A DNA stretch of 64,000 nt from Acrocarpospora macrocephala (GCF_009687865.1 NZ_BLAE01000015.1:1-64000); one strand, 5' to 3'; shown: positions 54,332 through 63,730, counted from the stretch's first letter. Program-made: numbers and translations. The notes: generated from the sequence alone by a model not told the origin.

Positions 54332-55603
54332 TCAGTCCGCCGCGTGGACGGTGCCGTCGGCGATCAGCTGATCGATCTCCTTCGCGCCCAGACCGAGAGA
54401 GCCGAGGATCGCCCTCGAGTGCTGGCCCAGGTCAGGAGCGCCGACGCGGACCCGAGCCGGGGTCCGGTCCATGGTGAACGGTGGGGCGAGTTGCCGGATC
54501 GGGCCGGCAACCGGGTGGTCGGCATGCGTGGTGAGCTTCGAGTGGATGGCCTGCGGATCCTCCAGGGCCTCGGCGATGGTGTTCACCGGACCGCAGGGGC
54601 AACCCGCACGGTTCAGCGCGTCGATCCACTCCGCCGCGCTCTTCGTGATCAGCACGTCCTCAAGAGCGGAGATCAGCTCGCGGCGGTGCGCGACCCTGCC
54701 CCCGTTGTCGCGGAAACGCTCGTCCGCGATCAGCTCGGGCTTGCCGATCGTCGTGCACAGGCGGGCGAAGGAGCGGTCGTTGCCGCACGCGAGCAACATC
54801 GGGCCGTCGCCAGCTCTGACCAGCTGGTACGGGGCCAGCACACGGTGCGCGGAGCCGTTCGGGTTGGCCACTTGCCCAGTCGCCCACAGGTATGCGGTCT
54901 CGGTGACGGTGAAGGCGAGCCCGGCACGCAGGAGCGACGTCGCCACCCGTTGGCCCAGGCCGGTACGGGTCCGCTCATGCAGGGCGGAGAGGATGGCGAT
55001 ACAGGCCAGCATCCCGGCACCGAGATCGGTCAGCGGGACTCCGATCTTGGCCAGTTCGCCGTCCTCGGAGCCGGTCATGCTCATCAGTCCTGTGGCGCCC
55101 TGGGCCACGAGGTCGAAGCCGGGGCGGTCGCTCGACGGGCCGTCCTCGCCGAACCCGGTGATCGAGCAGTAGATGATTCCCGGGTTCCGTGCCTTCAGCG
55201 CGTTGTAGCCCAGGCCGAGCCTGTCCATCACCCCAGGCCGGAAGTTCTCCAGGACCACGTCCGCCCCCGCGACAAGGTCGAGGAACAGGGTACGGCCGTC
55301 GCCGGTGCGGATGTCCAGTGCCAGACTGCGCTTGTTCCGGTTCACCGCGTGGAACTGCGGAGAGGATCCCGCGATGGAGACGGTGCCGGCGCTGCGCACG
55401 TCATCGCCGCCGCGGGGGCGCTCGACCTTGATCACATCTGCCCCAAGGTCGCCCAGCAGGGCTCCGGCGTACGGACCGGACAGGATCTGGGTGCAGTCGA
55501 GGACGCGGACCCCGCTGAGGGCCCCGTCCGGGAAAGCCGCTGTGTTCAAGGTGAAGTCGTCTCCTTCGGACGCATCGGTGCCGGTGAACTCGGCTGCCAT
55601 CAC
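54332..55603 (-). CDS. type III CoA-transferase (CaiB/BaiF) of the tricarboxylate operon
   Basis: 423 residues. GVRVLDCTQILSGPYAGALL, GDLGADVIKVERPRGGDDVR, VVLENFRPGVMDRLGLGYN, and GFGEDGPSSDRPGFDLVAQG, which keeps the catalytic Asp (PGFD), unlike the two CoA-transferases of the island. It should move CoA from succinyl-CoA or similar to the imported acid. The start overlaps the TPP-enzyme stop (GTGA). Confidence 0.85.
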   Translation of the reverse strand: MMAAEFTGTDASEGDDFTLNTAAFPDGALSGVRVLDCTQILSGPYAGALLGDLGADVIKVERPRGGDDVRSAGTVSIAGSSPQFHAVNRNKRSLALDIRTGDGRTLFLDLVAGADVVLENFRPGVMDRLGLGYNALKARNPGIIYCSITGFGEDGPSSDRPGFDLVAQGATGLMSMTGSEDGELAKIGVPLTDLGAGMLACIAILSALHERTRTGLGQRVATSLLRAGLAFTVTETAYLWATGQVANPNGSAHRVLAPYQLVRAGDGPMLLACGNDRSFARLCTTIGKPELIADERFRDNGGRVAHRRELISALEDVLITKSAAEWIDALNRAGCPCGPVNTIAEALEDPQAIHSKLTTHADHPVAGPIRQLAPPFTMDRTPARVRVGAPDLGQHSRAILGSLGLGAKEIDQLIADGTVHAAD

Positions 55604-57243
55604 GAGGCCCGCAGGTCGCGAAGCTCCGACAGCCGGGCGGCCGGCGTGATCAGGTCGGGGTCGAGGACGGCGTCGATGATCGTGACCCCGCCCTCGTGGT
55701 GGCCGAGCCGCAACGCGTCAGCGAGCGCGCCGCCGTCGTCCACGCGGATGCCTCTGGCCCCGAAGGCGCGGGCGTACTGCGACAGATCGACGTCGCCGAT
55801 CGCGGTCGCTGCGGGCTTGACGCCCCGCAGCGCCTGATGCATGGCGATGGTCCCGTGGAGGCCGTTTCGCATCACGAGCACGGTGAGCGACAGGTTCTCA
55901 CGGACCGCTGTTTCGATCTCCTGGCCGGTCATCAGAAAACCACCGTCGCCCACGACGCTGATCACGTGCCGGCCGGTCGTCGCCAGCGCACCGGCGACGC
56001 CGGCCGGCACCGCGTACCCCATCGCGCCGTTCGTCGGCGCGAGCTGGCTGCGCGGGTGATCGAAGGTCCAGAAGCGATGCAGAGATGCGGCGAAATTGCC
56101 CGCGTCGCTGGCCACAATGGTGTCGCGTGGCAACACCGCCGTCATGGTCGCGACGACCTCCACCGGATCCAGACCCACCGACGCCCGGCTCGGCGCGGGG
56201 CGGGTGGACGCCACGAACGCCGACCGCTCCACGTCCCAGTCGCGCGGCGTCGCCGGTCCGCCGAGGCGCCGGAGCGCCCGCACCGTCTGCCCGACGTCCG
56301 CGACCACGGCGAGATCGAGCGCGGCATGGGCGGCCAGCGTGGCCGGCTCGGTGTCGACCTGGCAGACGTAGCTGGTCGGCGCTGGGAGCGTGAACCGCTG
56401 GCTGGTCACCTCGGTCAGCCGGGTTCCTAGCACGAGGACGACATCGGCGCTCCGCAGGGCCGCCAAGGTGCTGGGGACCGGCGCCAGACCGAGGTGGCCC
56501 AGGTAGTTGGGGTGGTTGTTGGGAAAGGCATCTTGACGCCGGAACCCGGTGTAAACCCCTACCCCGAACTCCGCGGCGAACCCGACGAGGTCGTCGCGGC
56601 AGGCCACGGCGCCTTCGCCCACGATGGCCACCGGCGCGTGCGCCTGCCGGAGCCTGGCGGCCAGTGCGGACATGGATTCCGGATCCGGGGCACCCGGGGA
56701 TGTGGCCGGCACGGGCAGCGAGCTGATCGTCGCGAATTCGGCGTCCAACACGTCCTGCGGGACGGTGATCGCCACCGGCCCCGGGCAGCCGGACGTCGCG
56801 ACGCGAAGCGCGTACGAGGTCAGCTCGTCGAGCCGGTCCCCCCGGGTGGCCCGCAGGGCCATCTTGGTGATCGGAGCGTACATCGTGGCGAGATCGACCT
56901 CTTGGAACGCGCCGCGATAGCTCAGGTCGGTCTCGACGTCGCCAAGGACCACCAGCATCGCGGTGGAACCCTCGTGCGCGGTGTGCACGCCGATCGACAG
57001 GTTGCAGGCACCGGGCCCGCGGGTCGCCATCGCGACCGCGGGTGCCCCGGTGAGTCTTGCGTCCGCCTCCGCCATGAACGACGCCCCCGACTCGTGCCGG
57101 GTGGAGATCAGCTGGATCTCGTCATGATTGTCCGCTGCCTCCAGGAGCGGCAGAAAACTCTCGCCGGGCACTGTGTAACAACGCCGCACCCCGTGTGCGG
57201 CCATGGCTTCCACCATGGCGGCACCGGCATTCTTCTTCGTCAA
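55600..57243 (-). CDS. thiamine-diphosphate-dependent enzyme (acetolactate synthase-like)
   Basis: 547 residues from a TTG at 57243 with GGAG at 6-nt spacing. The N-terminal domain has VRRCYTVPGESFLPLLEAA and the cofactor Glu in ISTRHESGASFMAEADARL; the C-terminal domain has SVVGDGGFLMTGQEIETAVR with the Mg-binding Asp and Asn (RNGLHGTI). It belongs to the broad acetolactate synthase/benzoylformate decarboxylase/oxalyl-CoA decarboxylase group. In this operon a 2-oxoacid or acyl-CoA decarboxylation is plausible, for example of a pyruvate-derived product. No regulatory subunit gene is near. Confidence 0.8.
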   Translation of the reverse strand: MTKKNAGAAMVEAMAAHGVRRCYTVPGESFLPLLEAADNHDEIQLISTRHESGASFMAEADARLTGAPAVAMATRGPGACNLSIGVHTAHEGSTAMLVVLGDVETDLSYRGAFQEVDLATMYAPITKMALRATRGDRLDELTSYALRVATSGCPGPVAITVPQDVLDAEFATISSLPVPATSPGAPDPESMSALAARLRQAHAPVAIVGEGAVACRDDLVGFAAEFGVGVYTGFRRQDAFPNNHPNYLGHLGLAPVPSTLAALRSADVVLVLGTRLTEVTSQRFTLPAPTSYVCQVDTEPATLAAHAALDLAVVADVGQTVRALRRLGGPATPRDWDVERSAFVASTRPAPSRASVGLDPVEVVATMTAVLPRDTIVASDAGNFAASLHRFWTFDHPRSQLAPTNGAMGYAVPAGVAGALATTGRHVISVVGDGGFLMTGQEIETAVRENLSLTVLVMRNGLHGTIAMHQALRGVKPAATAIGDVDLSQYARAFGARGIRVDDGGALADALRLGHHEGGVTIIDAVLDPDLITPAARLSELRDLRAS

Positions 57244-57280
57244 TTCATCTCCAGAAAGTCCGTTGCCGACTGCGCGACGG

Positions 57281-58831
57281 CTAGTTGGCCGACATCACGA
57301 TGGGTTGTTCCGCCGGTCCCGCCGGTCCGTCGTCAGAGGTGCGGTGGCGTCGCCTGCGCAGTGCGGGCATGATCAACTGGAGGACCAGGATGGCGAGCAC
57401 GACGATCACCACGATGAGACTGAAGGGCCGTTCGACAAAGATCAGCAGGGATCCGCTGGAGATGAGCAGGGACTGGCGGATCGCCGACTCCGCCAGCGGG
57501 CCGAGCACCATGGCGATCACCGTAAGAGCCGGCGAGTAGCCGTTGACACGCATGAAGAAGCCGATGACGCCGAACACGTACATGATCAAGACGTCGGCCA
57601 CGCTGGTATGCGAAAGGTAGGCGCCGACGGTGGCGATGACGACGACGATCGGCCCGATGTACTTGAAGTGCACCCGGACCACCCGGGCAAGCAGCGGAAT
57701 ACCGGCGATACAGATGATCAGCAGGACCACGTTGCCCAGGTACATGCTCGCGATCACCCCCCAGGCGAACTCGGGGTTCTCTCGCATCAGCAGCGGGCCA
57801 GGCTGTAGCCCAACCACCAGGAACGCGCTGAGCAGGACCGCGGTCGCGGCCGAACCTGGAATCCCGAGGCTCAGCAGCGGCATCATCGCGCCTGACGTCG
57901 CGGCGTTATGCGCTGCCTCCGGCGCGGCGAGCCCCTCGACCGCACCCTTTCCGAAGCGCTCCGGACGCTTCGATACGGACTTCTCGATCGAGTAGGCGCT
58001 CAACGACGCGACGGTCGCGCCGGCCCCGGGCATGGCGCCGAGCGCGAAGCCGATGAGCGTCCCGCGCAGGGTGGCGAACCGCGAGGATTCGACCTCCTCC
58101 CTGCTTGGGCGGAAGGTCAGCTTCGGAAGCGCGGCTGCCGCCTCAGGCCCTTTGCGGTGCTGGCCGGTGTAGATCGAGTAGAGCACCTCGCCGATGGCGA
58201 AAAGGCCGACCGTCACCGGGACCATGTCGATTCCGCCGAGCAGGAGCGGGTTACCGAAGGTGAAGCGCGACTGCCCGGTGACGAGGTCGATCCCGACGGT
58301 GGCGATGGCGAAGCCGAAGAGCGCCGAGAGCAGGCCTTTGATCTTGTCGTCCCCCACGATTCCGGTCATCAGCGCGAGTGCCAGGATCACCAGCATGAAG
58401 AACTCGGGCGGTCCGAGTGAGCCGGCCAGACGCGACCCGATCGGCGCGAGGAGGCACAGCAGTACGAGGCCGAGCGTGCCGCCGAGGAACGAGGTCACGG
58501 CGTGGATGACCAGTGCCTGCCCTGCGCGGCCGCGTGCGGCCATCGGGTAGCCGTCGAAGGAGGATGCCACCGCGTTGTCGTGGCCGGGCATGTTGATGAG
58601 AATGGCGCTGACGCTGCCGCCGTACATCGCCCCGTAGTAGACGGCCGCCAGCATGGCGATGGCCGGGAGCGGGTCAAGTGTGAACGCCAGCGGAAAGAGC
58701 AGGACCATTCCGGCGATCGAGCCGAGGCCCGGGATCAGCCCGATCATCATGCCCACCATCACACCGATGGCGAGGTAGCCGAGATTGGCCCAGGTCAGCA
58801 CGTCGGAGAAGCCGTGCAGAAGGTTAGACAT
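57281..58831 (-). CDS. tctA: tripartite tricarboxylate transporter, large membrane subunit
   Basis: 516 residues, about 11-12 membrane segments. LGYLAIGVMVGMMIGLIPGL opens with the TctA motif G..G.IPG.G, MLAAVYYGAMYGGSVSAILI and NMPGHDNAVASSFDGYPMAA are the conserved substrate-loop region, and GIPGSAATAVLLSAFLVVGL is the repeat half. It forms the channel of a Tct importer with TctB and TctC for citrate-like or dicarboxylic acids. AGGATCC precedes the ATG. Confidence 0.9.
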   Translation of the reverse strand: MSNLLHGFSDVLTWANLGYLAIGVMVGMMIGLIPGLGSIAGMVLLFPLAFTLDPLPAIAMLAAVYYGAMYGGSVSAILINMPGHDNAVASSFDGYPMAARGRAGQALVIHAVTSFLGGTLGLVLLCLLAPIGSRLAGSLGPPEFFMLVILALALMTGIVGDDKIKGLLSALFGFAIATVGIDLVTGQSRFTFGNPLLLGGIDMVPVTVGLFAIGEVLYSIYTGQHRKGPEAAAALPKLTFRPSREEVESSRFATLRGTLIGFALGAMPGAGATVASLSAYSIEKSVSKRPERFGKGAVEGLAAPEAAHNAATSGAMMPLLSLGIPGSAATAVLLSAFLVVGLQPGPLLMRENPEFAWGVIASMYLGNVVLLIICIAGIPLLARVVRVHFKYIGPIVVVIATVGAYLSHTSVADVLIMYVFGVIGFFMRVNGYSPALTVIAMVLGPLAESAIRQSLLISSGSLLIFVERPFSLIVVIVVLAILVLQLIMPALRRRRHRTSDDGPAGPAEQPIVMSAN

Positions 58832-58895
58832 GTGGATCCTAAGGAACCGCGCGGGCGGTGGAATCGAAGTTCGGCTCGGTGCGGCGGCCGCGAGC

Positions 58896-59396
58896 CTAGA
58901 AGGAGATCAAGGCGCCGTTCGTCAGGGCGTTGAGCCCGAACACGATCACGATCGGGATCGGCAGGACGATCAGTATCGACCTGATCCGTCGTTCGCTGAC
59001 CAGGAACATCACCGCGGCGACGCAGAACAGGATCGTGGCGATGAGAACGCCGGCGGTGAAGAACAGGACGATATAGCCGAGGGCGAGCGCGGCCAGTACG
59101 GCGCAGTCCCTGGCGTGGACGCGCGCCGTGCCGGAAGCTTCCTGCCCGGCGGACTGGTCCGAGCGGGCTCGGAGCAGTTCCTTGACCAGGCCGGCCAGCG
59201 CGAAAGCCGAGAAGAGCACACCGAGAATGAGCGGGAAGAAACCCGCGCCAGGCTGGTCGTCAGCCCAGAAAACAAGCGTCGTACTGAGCAGCGTGTAGGT
59301 CACCGCGACGGCAAGGACCACCCCGGGGAAGATCGCCCGCAGACGGCGGCGTGACGGCCCTATCCGCCGCACCGGGTCCGTTTCCGGCGCCGCCAT
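58896..59396 (-). CDS. tctB: tripartite tricarboxylate transporter, small membrane subunit
   Basis: 166 residues with four membrane segments: AIFPGVVLAVAVTYTLLSTT, GAGFFPLILGVLFSAFALAG, CAVLAALALGYIVLFFTAGV and ILIVLPIPIVIVFGLNALTN. The F-P.ILG motif is typical of TctB. Its start lies next to the tctC stop, and tctA follows after 64 bp. Confidence 0.85.
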   Translation of the reverse strand: MAAPETDPVRRIGPSRRRLRAIFPGVVLAVAVTYTLLSTTLVFWADDQPGAGFFPLILGVLFSAFALAGLVKELLRARSDQSAGQEASGTARVHARDCAVLAALALGYIVLFFTAGVLIATILFCVAAVMFLVSERRIRSILIVLPIPIVIVFGLNALTNGALISF

Positions 59397-59397
59397 C

Positions 59398-60414
59398 TCA
59401 GAGCACCCCCGCCTTTGTGAGAACGGTCTGGTAGGTCGTCTTCAACTCGGTGATTCGGGTGCCGAAGTCAGCGGCGTAGGCCTGTTCCGATGTCACAAAT
59501 CTGGCCGACAGGTATTCCTTCCATTCCGGCGTCTGCGCGATGAATTTCATCATGTCGACCCAATAGGTCTGCACCTTCGGGTCAGTCTTCGGCGGCAGCA
59601 CGATTCCGCGGGGAGCGTAGGCGTCGACGGCACCATAGCCGGCTTCGGTGACGGTGGGGACGTCCGGGATTTGAGGTAGGCGACGTGGTCCGCCGAAGAC
59701 AAGCGCCCGGATATCACCGGATCGCAATTGCCCGCTGATTTCACCGGGGTTTGTCACTATCGCTTCGAGGCTGTCCGACAGCAAGCCGGTGGTCAGCGTT
59801 CCTGACGTTTCGAAGGGGACGAAGTTGGTCTTGCATCCGGCCGCGCCGCACAACTCCTGGGTAAAAATGAATGCTGCGGAGACCTTACTCGTGCCACCCA
59901 CGGAAAGGGCTGACTTACGGGCCGCGGAGAGGAAGTCGTCAAGCGTCTTGTAGGGGGAGTCACGTTTGACCGCAAGGACGTAGTCGTCCCGTCCCATCAG
60001 TGCGACCGGCGTGAAGTCGGTGATGCTCCACACGGTGTCGGCCTGCAGTGGAACCGTGATCGTGCTGCTTACGGTCGGGCTGAGCACGTACGGATTTCCC
60101 GCGCTCTGGTAGAGCTTCGTGTAGCCGGTCGCACCGCTTCCGCCCTCGACGTTGTCGACCTCCATGGGCTGCGGATATTTGCCGTACTTGTTGATGATAT
60201 TGACCATCGTCCGGACCATGAGGTCGGCGCCGCTGCTGGAGCCGTATGGGACGAGCCACTGAAGTTTCTTGGAGGGGTAATTGTCCGGATTGGCAGCTGT
60301 GCTGTCGGGTACGCCGCAGGAGGTCACCGCCACGATTCCGAGAAGAACAACCGGAAGCGCCTTCGAAGATCGGGACACGACGCTATTTTTGATGCGATTG
60401 ATTGATGACTTCAT
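59398..60414 (-). CDS. tctC: tripartite tricarboxylate transporter substrate-binding lipoprotein
   Basis: 338 residues. A lipoprotein signal ends in VTSCGVPDS. The mature protein has KLQWLVPYGSSSGADLMVRT and the Bug/TctC core: VWSITDFTPVALMGRDDYVL, GGTSKVSAAFIFTQELCGA, VPTVTEAGYGAVDAYAPRGI. Its Cys pair (CGAAGCK) is less usual. It binds the acid outside the membrane and presents it to TctAB. First gene of the roughly 11.5-kb leftward operon. Confidence 0.85.
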   Translation of the reverse strand: MKSSINRIKNSVVSRSSKALPVVLLGIVAVTSCGVPDSTAANPDNYPSKKLQWLVPYGSSSGADLMVRTMVNIINKYGKYPQPMEVDNVEGGSGATGYTKLYQSAGNPYVLSPTVSSTITVPLQADTVWSITDFTPVALMGRDDYVLAVKRDSPYKTLDDFLSAARKSALSVGGTSKVSAAFIFTQELCGAAGCKTNFVPFETSGTLTTGLLSDSLEAIVTNPGEISGQLRSGDIRALVFGGPRRLPQIPDVPTVTEAGYGAVDAYAPRGIVLPPKTDPKVQTYWVDMMKFIAQTPEWKEYLSARFVTSEQAYAADFGTRITELKTTYQTVLTKAGVL

Positions 60415-60569
60415 ATAACTGATCTTTCCTTCCAGTGCTCAGCCAATTTGCGGCCGCATTCCGGTGAGCGGCATAAAATCCGCCTGGACGGCCTCGTTTG
60501 AATTCGGGCCTTAGTGCCACTCACCGGGCCTGGAAACATATGGTGTTACCAACAAGTGAACGGGTCAAG

Positions 60570-60588
60570 ATTGATCGGCGCAATCAAT
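60570..60588. promoter_or_regulatory. inverted repeat upstream of tctC
   Basis: attgat cggcgca atcaat: 6-bp perfect arms, 7-bp spacer, next to the candidate -35 of the operon. It differs from the MarR palindrome at 51995-52023, so a second regulator may act here. Confidence 0.35.
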
Positions 60589-60927
60589 GTTTCGCCACTC
60601 TAACACCACGCCTAGACGAATGGTGATCAACGATGTGGGGCTTCGCGGTGGCCCGGGGTCATCCCTGCCTCCCCGCGAGACGGCGGGTCCGCCGTGACAA
60701 CGCCTCAGCTACGTGCGGCCAGGGCCGTCGCGGAGCCGGTCGGCCAACCTGGAATTTCCGGTTACTCGGTCCGGCCTAGCGATCACGGACCGCCCACACG
60801 ATGCCGGCGCACGCGTTCGAACGGGACTGGTGCGCCGTCGTTTCGTTCGGACTTGGGACGAGCGCGATGCTCTCGTCGGCGAGCAGTGGCGTTCAGCGCG
60901 TTCCAGGTCGAGGTCCCGCGGCGAGAA

Positions 60928-60958
60928 GTCCCTCGCGATCTTCCAAGACGCGAGGGAC
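60928..60958 (-). terminator. hairpin downstream of the CocE/NonD hydrolase gene
   Basis: 10-bp perfect stem gtccctcgcg / cgcgagggac, 11-nt loop, about 77 bp after the hydrolase stop on the minus strand. Confidence 0.5.
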
Positions 60959-61034
60959 CTCCGCCCAGACATACGCGGGTACAAACCCCCGGATGGTGTT
61001 ATTCAAAAGTTCGCCCCTGATGGCGTACGGCGCG

Positions 61035-62918
61035 TCACGGCAATGAAGGCAGTCCGCCACCTGTCTGGAGCGACCGAGATGGCAGCATCGGTAGGTTGAG
61101 CCGAGAGTCGAACACCACATTATGCTGCACGTCGTACACGCCATTTTCCAGCGTGCTCAGCTGTGGCTCGTTCGGGAAGGCGCAGGTGGAGACACCCGGA
61201 TCCCGACAAGTGTTCAGGTCCGACTGAGTTGTCAGAACCAGTCGCAGCCGGTGTCCGGGCTTCAGCGCAAACATCCGGGCATTGAACTGGATGTCGTACC
61301 GGGTGACTTTTCCAGGTACGACGGGCACCGCTTGCGTGTAGGTCTGGAATGGCCTGATGCTATCGCCATTCGCGTCGAACCACGATCTGGTGTGGTCGAC
61401 CGTGCGCATCGAGCCGATCATCGCACCCATGGTGAGCCGCGCCGTGGTTCCGTCTGGAGCGACGTCGAATAGTTCCGCGATAAGTTCCAGATTCGCGTTG
61501 CTCGAACTGGCGTAGATGGTCGCGACAGGCGATCCGACGAGGGTGACGCCATGAGTCAGCGGGTCGCTCGTGTATTGAAGGACGGCACCGGTCTGTGGTG
61601 CAGCCCAAGCGATACGGTCACTTCCCGCCGCAGGCCTTGGCTTGGACTTGGTCAGCCTGCCATCTGAGTTAAGATACAAAGGTTTGTAGTCGGTAACCGT
61701 CGGATAGCGAGATGGCGCATCGACCCACCGATCTGTGCCCATCTCGTAGAGGTGGACAGGTGTCGCAGTCTCACTGAGACCGTCGCCAATGCCCTTCAGC
61801 CAGAAATCGAACCACGCGAGGACCGCCGGGTCGTTCGCGAATGCGCAATGGCGCTCGGGACCCATAATCAACTGGTACCGCGGTGTCGCCTGCCGGCCAG
61901 GACGCATCGGGGCCCAGACATCCCTGCCCGCCGCAGCGTTCTGGAGCATCGAATATGTCTCGACTGAGCTCGAACTGTAGTACTCGTCGTACCAGGACGA
62001 CCTGATCAATACGGGAATTCCGCTCCTCACGACGTCTTCGATGACATAGGCAGGCTCGCGCTCCTGCCACCATTGCCGGTTGAATGAGCGATCTCCGCCG
62101 GTGTCGAGTTCCGCACCGACTTGCAGTCCCAACTCGGCGGCCGAGGCACTGCCGGCAAGTGCCCCCCAACCTGCGATCAGCGTCCGCACGGTGCCGTTTG
62201 GCATCCCCCCGAAGAACTCCGCCTGGCGATACAGGAACCCGCCGGCGCCGGTCGGCACCATGGCCTTCACCGGCGAGCCGGGGCCGAGCCTCGCAGCGGT
62301 GAAGTACTGGTTCAAGCCCATGTATGAGCAACCGGCGAGCCCGACCGAGCCATTGGACTCGGCGAGGCGGGAGGCCCAGTAAACGAAGTCAACGCCGTCT
62401 TGCTTCTCTCGATCACAGAGGAAGCAGTTCACACCGCCGGCCCCCCACGAGCCGCGGGCCTGCCCGACGACGTATATGTAACCGCGGGATACCAGAAAGC
62501 GTTGGTACGCGACTGGATCCGGCGCCCGGCGGGCTGCGGGGTTATACGGGGTTACCTCGACCAGCACCGGAAACTTTCCCTGCGCCCGCTGCCCGGTGCT
62601 CGAGTTCGTCGGGTACCAGATATCCGCATAGAGAACGACCCCGTCGCTCATCTCTACTGGAACGTCGGTTTGGTACCCAACCCCGTACTGCTCTGGACGC
62701 GGCTGGGGATCACCTGCCACCCGAGAGTCGGCCGCGCGAGTGGCCGCCCCGTTCTCGGGAGCAAGAGCGCTCCCCATGGCGTTGGCCGGGACCGCCATGA
62801 TGGCGGACATCGTCAGCAGAAGGGCTACGAGGCATAACCTCGTGCGGCGCCCACGCCGAGCCGCCCGTCTCGGCCGTTTCGCGTTGTTTCCTATGACCTC
62901 GAACTCGATCATTGGCAC
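61035..62918 (-). CDS. secreted CocE/NonD-family hydrolase (X-Pro dipeptidyl-peptidase S15 type)
   Basis: 627 residues from the GTG at 62918 (AGGAA at 6-nt spacing). A signal peptide spans about residues 26-47 (LVALLLTMSAIMAVPANA). SDGVVLYADIWYPTNSS opens the hydrolase domain; nucleophile Ser198 in LAGCSYMGLNQ, Asp in IRSSWYDEYY, and His in MGPERHCAFA complete the triad. The C-terminal jelly-roll (X-PepX_C) includes PGKVTRYDIQFNARMFALKP and GHRLRLVLTTQSD. Exported esterase/acyl peptidase; the substrate is unknown, but it could release an acid that the Tct system imports. Transcribed alone. Confidence 0.85.
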   Translation of the reverse strand: MPMIEFEVIGNNAKRPRRAARRGRRTRLCLVALLLTMSAIMAVPANAMGSALAPENGAATRAADSRVAGDPQPRPEQYGVGYQTDVPVEMSDGVVLYADIWYPTNSSTGQRAQGKFPVLVEVTPYNPAARRAPDPVAYQRFLVSRGYIYVVGQARGSWGAGGVNCFLCDREKQDGVDFVYWASRLAESNGSVGLAGCSYMGLNQYFTAARLGPGSPVKAMVPTGAGGFLYRQAEFFGGMPNGTVRTLIAGWGALAGSASAAELGLQVGAELDTGGDRSFNRQWWQEREPAYVIEDVVRSGIPVLIRSSWYDEYYSSSSVETYSMLQNAAAGRDVWAPMRPGRQATPRYQLIMGPERHCAFANDPAVLAWFDFWLKGIGDGLSETATPVHLYEMGTDRWVDAPSRYPTVTDYKPLYLNSDGRLTKSKPRPAAGSDRIAWAAPQTGAVLQYTSDPLTHGVTLVGSPVATIYASSSNANLELIAELFDVAPDGTTARLTMGAMIGSMRTVDHTRSWFDANGDSIRPFQTYTQAVPVVPGKVTRYDIQFNARMFALKPGHRLRLVLTTQSDLNTCRDPGVSTCAFPNEPQLSTLENGVYDVQHNVVFDSRLNLPMLPSRSLQTGGGLPSLP

Positions 62919-62939
62919 ATCCCGTTCCTGTGCAAAGAT

Positions 62940-62955
62940 TGTAATCTATGTAATC
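62940..62955. repeat. direct repeat upstream of the CocE/NonD gene
   Basis: TGTAATC occurs twice, at 62940-62946 and 62949-62955, in the AT-rich promoter area of the leftward hydrolase gene. Nine-bp spacing of the repeats puts both on nearly the same helix face. Possible activator or response-regulator site. Confidence 0.35.
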
Positions 62956-63385
62956 ATCTAACAGATAGGAGAAGACAGGTCAAGATACCTGCTGAGCGAA
63001 CAGGGCTGTCGACCGCGTCGGGATCACAGGGTTCGCTCAGAGCGGCTAACGCGAGCTGGTCAGGCGATTCTCCGGAACCGCGCCCAGCGCCTGGACAGGC
63101 TGCCGAGCGGCACCGCCACCGGGCCGGTCACCATCGCCCGCTGCCCAACTCCACCCGGCGGAGGCCGCATCCTATAGCTGATTAGTACTCTGTCCGATCA
63201 GGAGGTGAAGATCGCCACAGCAGCGGCCACTCCCGGTACGCGAACTGGAGCTCTGTCCGGCCGCCAAGAGATCTCTGAGTCGACAGTTCGAGGATCGCCA
63301 ACCTCGTGAAGCGTGCCCCTACACGGCCATCTCCCCGGGCTCGCTCGAGCGGATCGGCGGGAGGCGGCAACCCGCCGCGCGGCGC
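62956..63385. other. intergenic region without a supported gene
   Basis: 430 bp. Several short open frames exist but none has a recognisable motif or ribosome site. The right end passes into the IS30 remnant. Confidence 0.35.
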
Positions 63386-63583
63386 GACCCGCACTCGCCC
63401 TGGCAACGCGGATCGAACGAGAACACCAACGGCCAGTACTTCCCCAAGGGCACCGACCTATCCGTCCACAGTCCCGAGCACCTCGCCGCCGTTGCCGCAC
63501 GCCTCAACGGCCGACCACGCAAAACGCTCGGCTGGGAGAATCCCGCCGAGCGTCTCGCTAAGCTTCTGGCGACAACCAGTTGA
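63386..63583 (+). pseudogene. IS30-family transposase, C-terminal remnant
   Basis: [20 protein letters not shown] then [40 protein letters not shown] and a stop at 63581-63583. This is the end of an IS30 transposase, with the catalytic Glu in NEN. Relative to the family, three residues (LLR) are missing between NTNG and QYFP. Upstream domains are absent. Confidence 0.7.
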
Positions 63584-63619
63584 TCACTTGTGTTGCAACG
63601 ACCCCTTGAAACCGCCGAG

Positions 63620-63653
63620 GAGCGTTCGGGCCGAGATCGCGGCCCGAACGCTC
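63620..63653 (-). terminator. terminator of the right-edge DHFR-like gene
   Basis: 13-bp perfect stem gagcgttcgggcc / ggcccgaacgctc with an 8-nt loop, about 80 bp after the stop of the leftward gene at 63731. Confidence 0.65.
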
Positions 63654-63730
63654 TCCCTTCCTGACGCTCAGAGCGTCGAGGGTCTCACCGCGCTGCTGAC
63701 TTCGGCGGGGAAGCGCTGAGGTCGAGACGG

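Larger units (their letters stand above)
60415..61034. other. control region upstream of tctC; no gene supported
   Basis: 620 bp. Leftward of about 60570 the sequence is AT-richer and should hold the operon promoter; TTGACC (60568-60563) lies 17 nt before CACCAT. The part from 60650 to 61034 has several short open frames without recognisable similarity. Confidence 0.4.

Noticed and set aside
55600-57243. Housekeeping acetolactate synthase (ilvB)
   Set aside because: No ilvN or ilvC nearby, and the operon context is acid catabolism; the TPP fold alone does not support the ilvB name.
63306-63719. Rightward frame of 137 codons over the IS30 remnant
   Set aside because: The IS30 motifs are in another frame; this one is Pro/Arg/Ser-rich.
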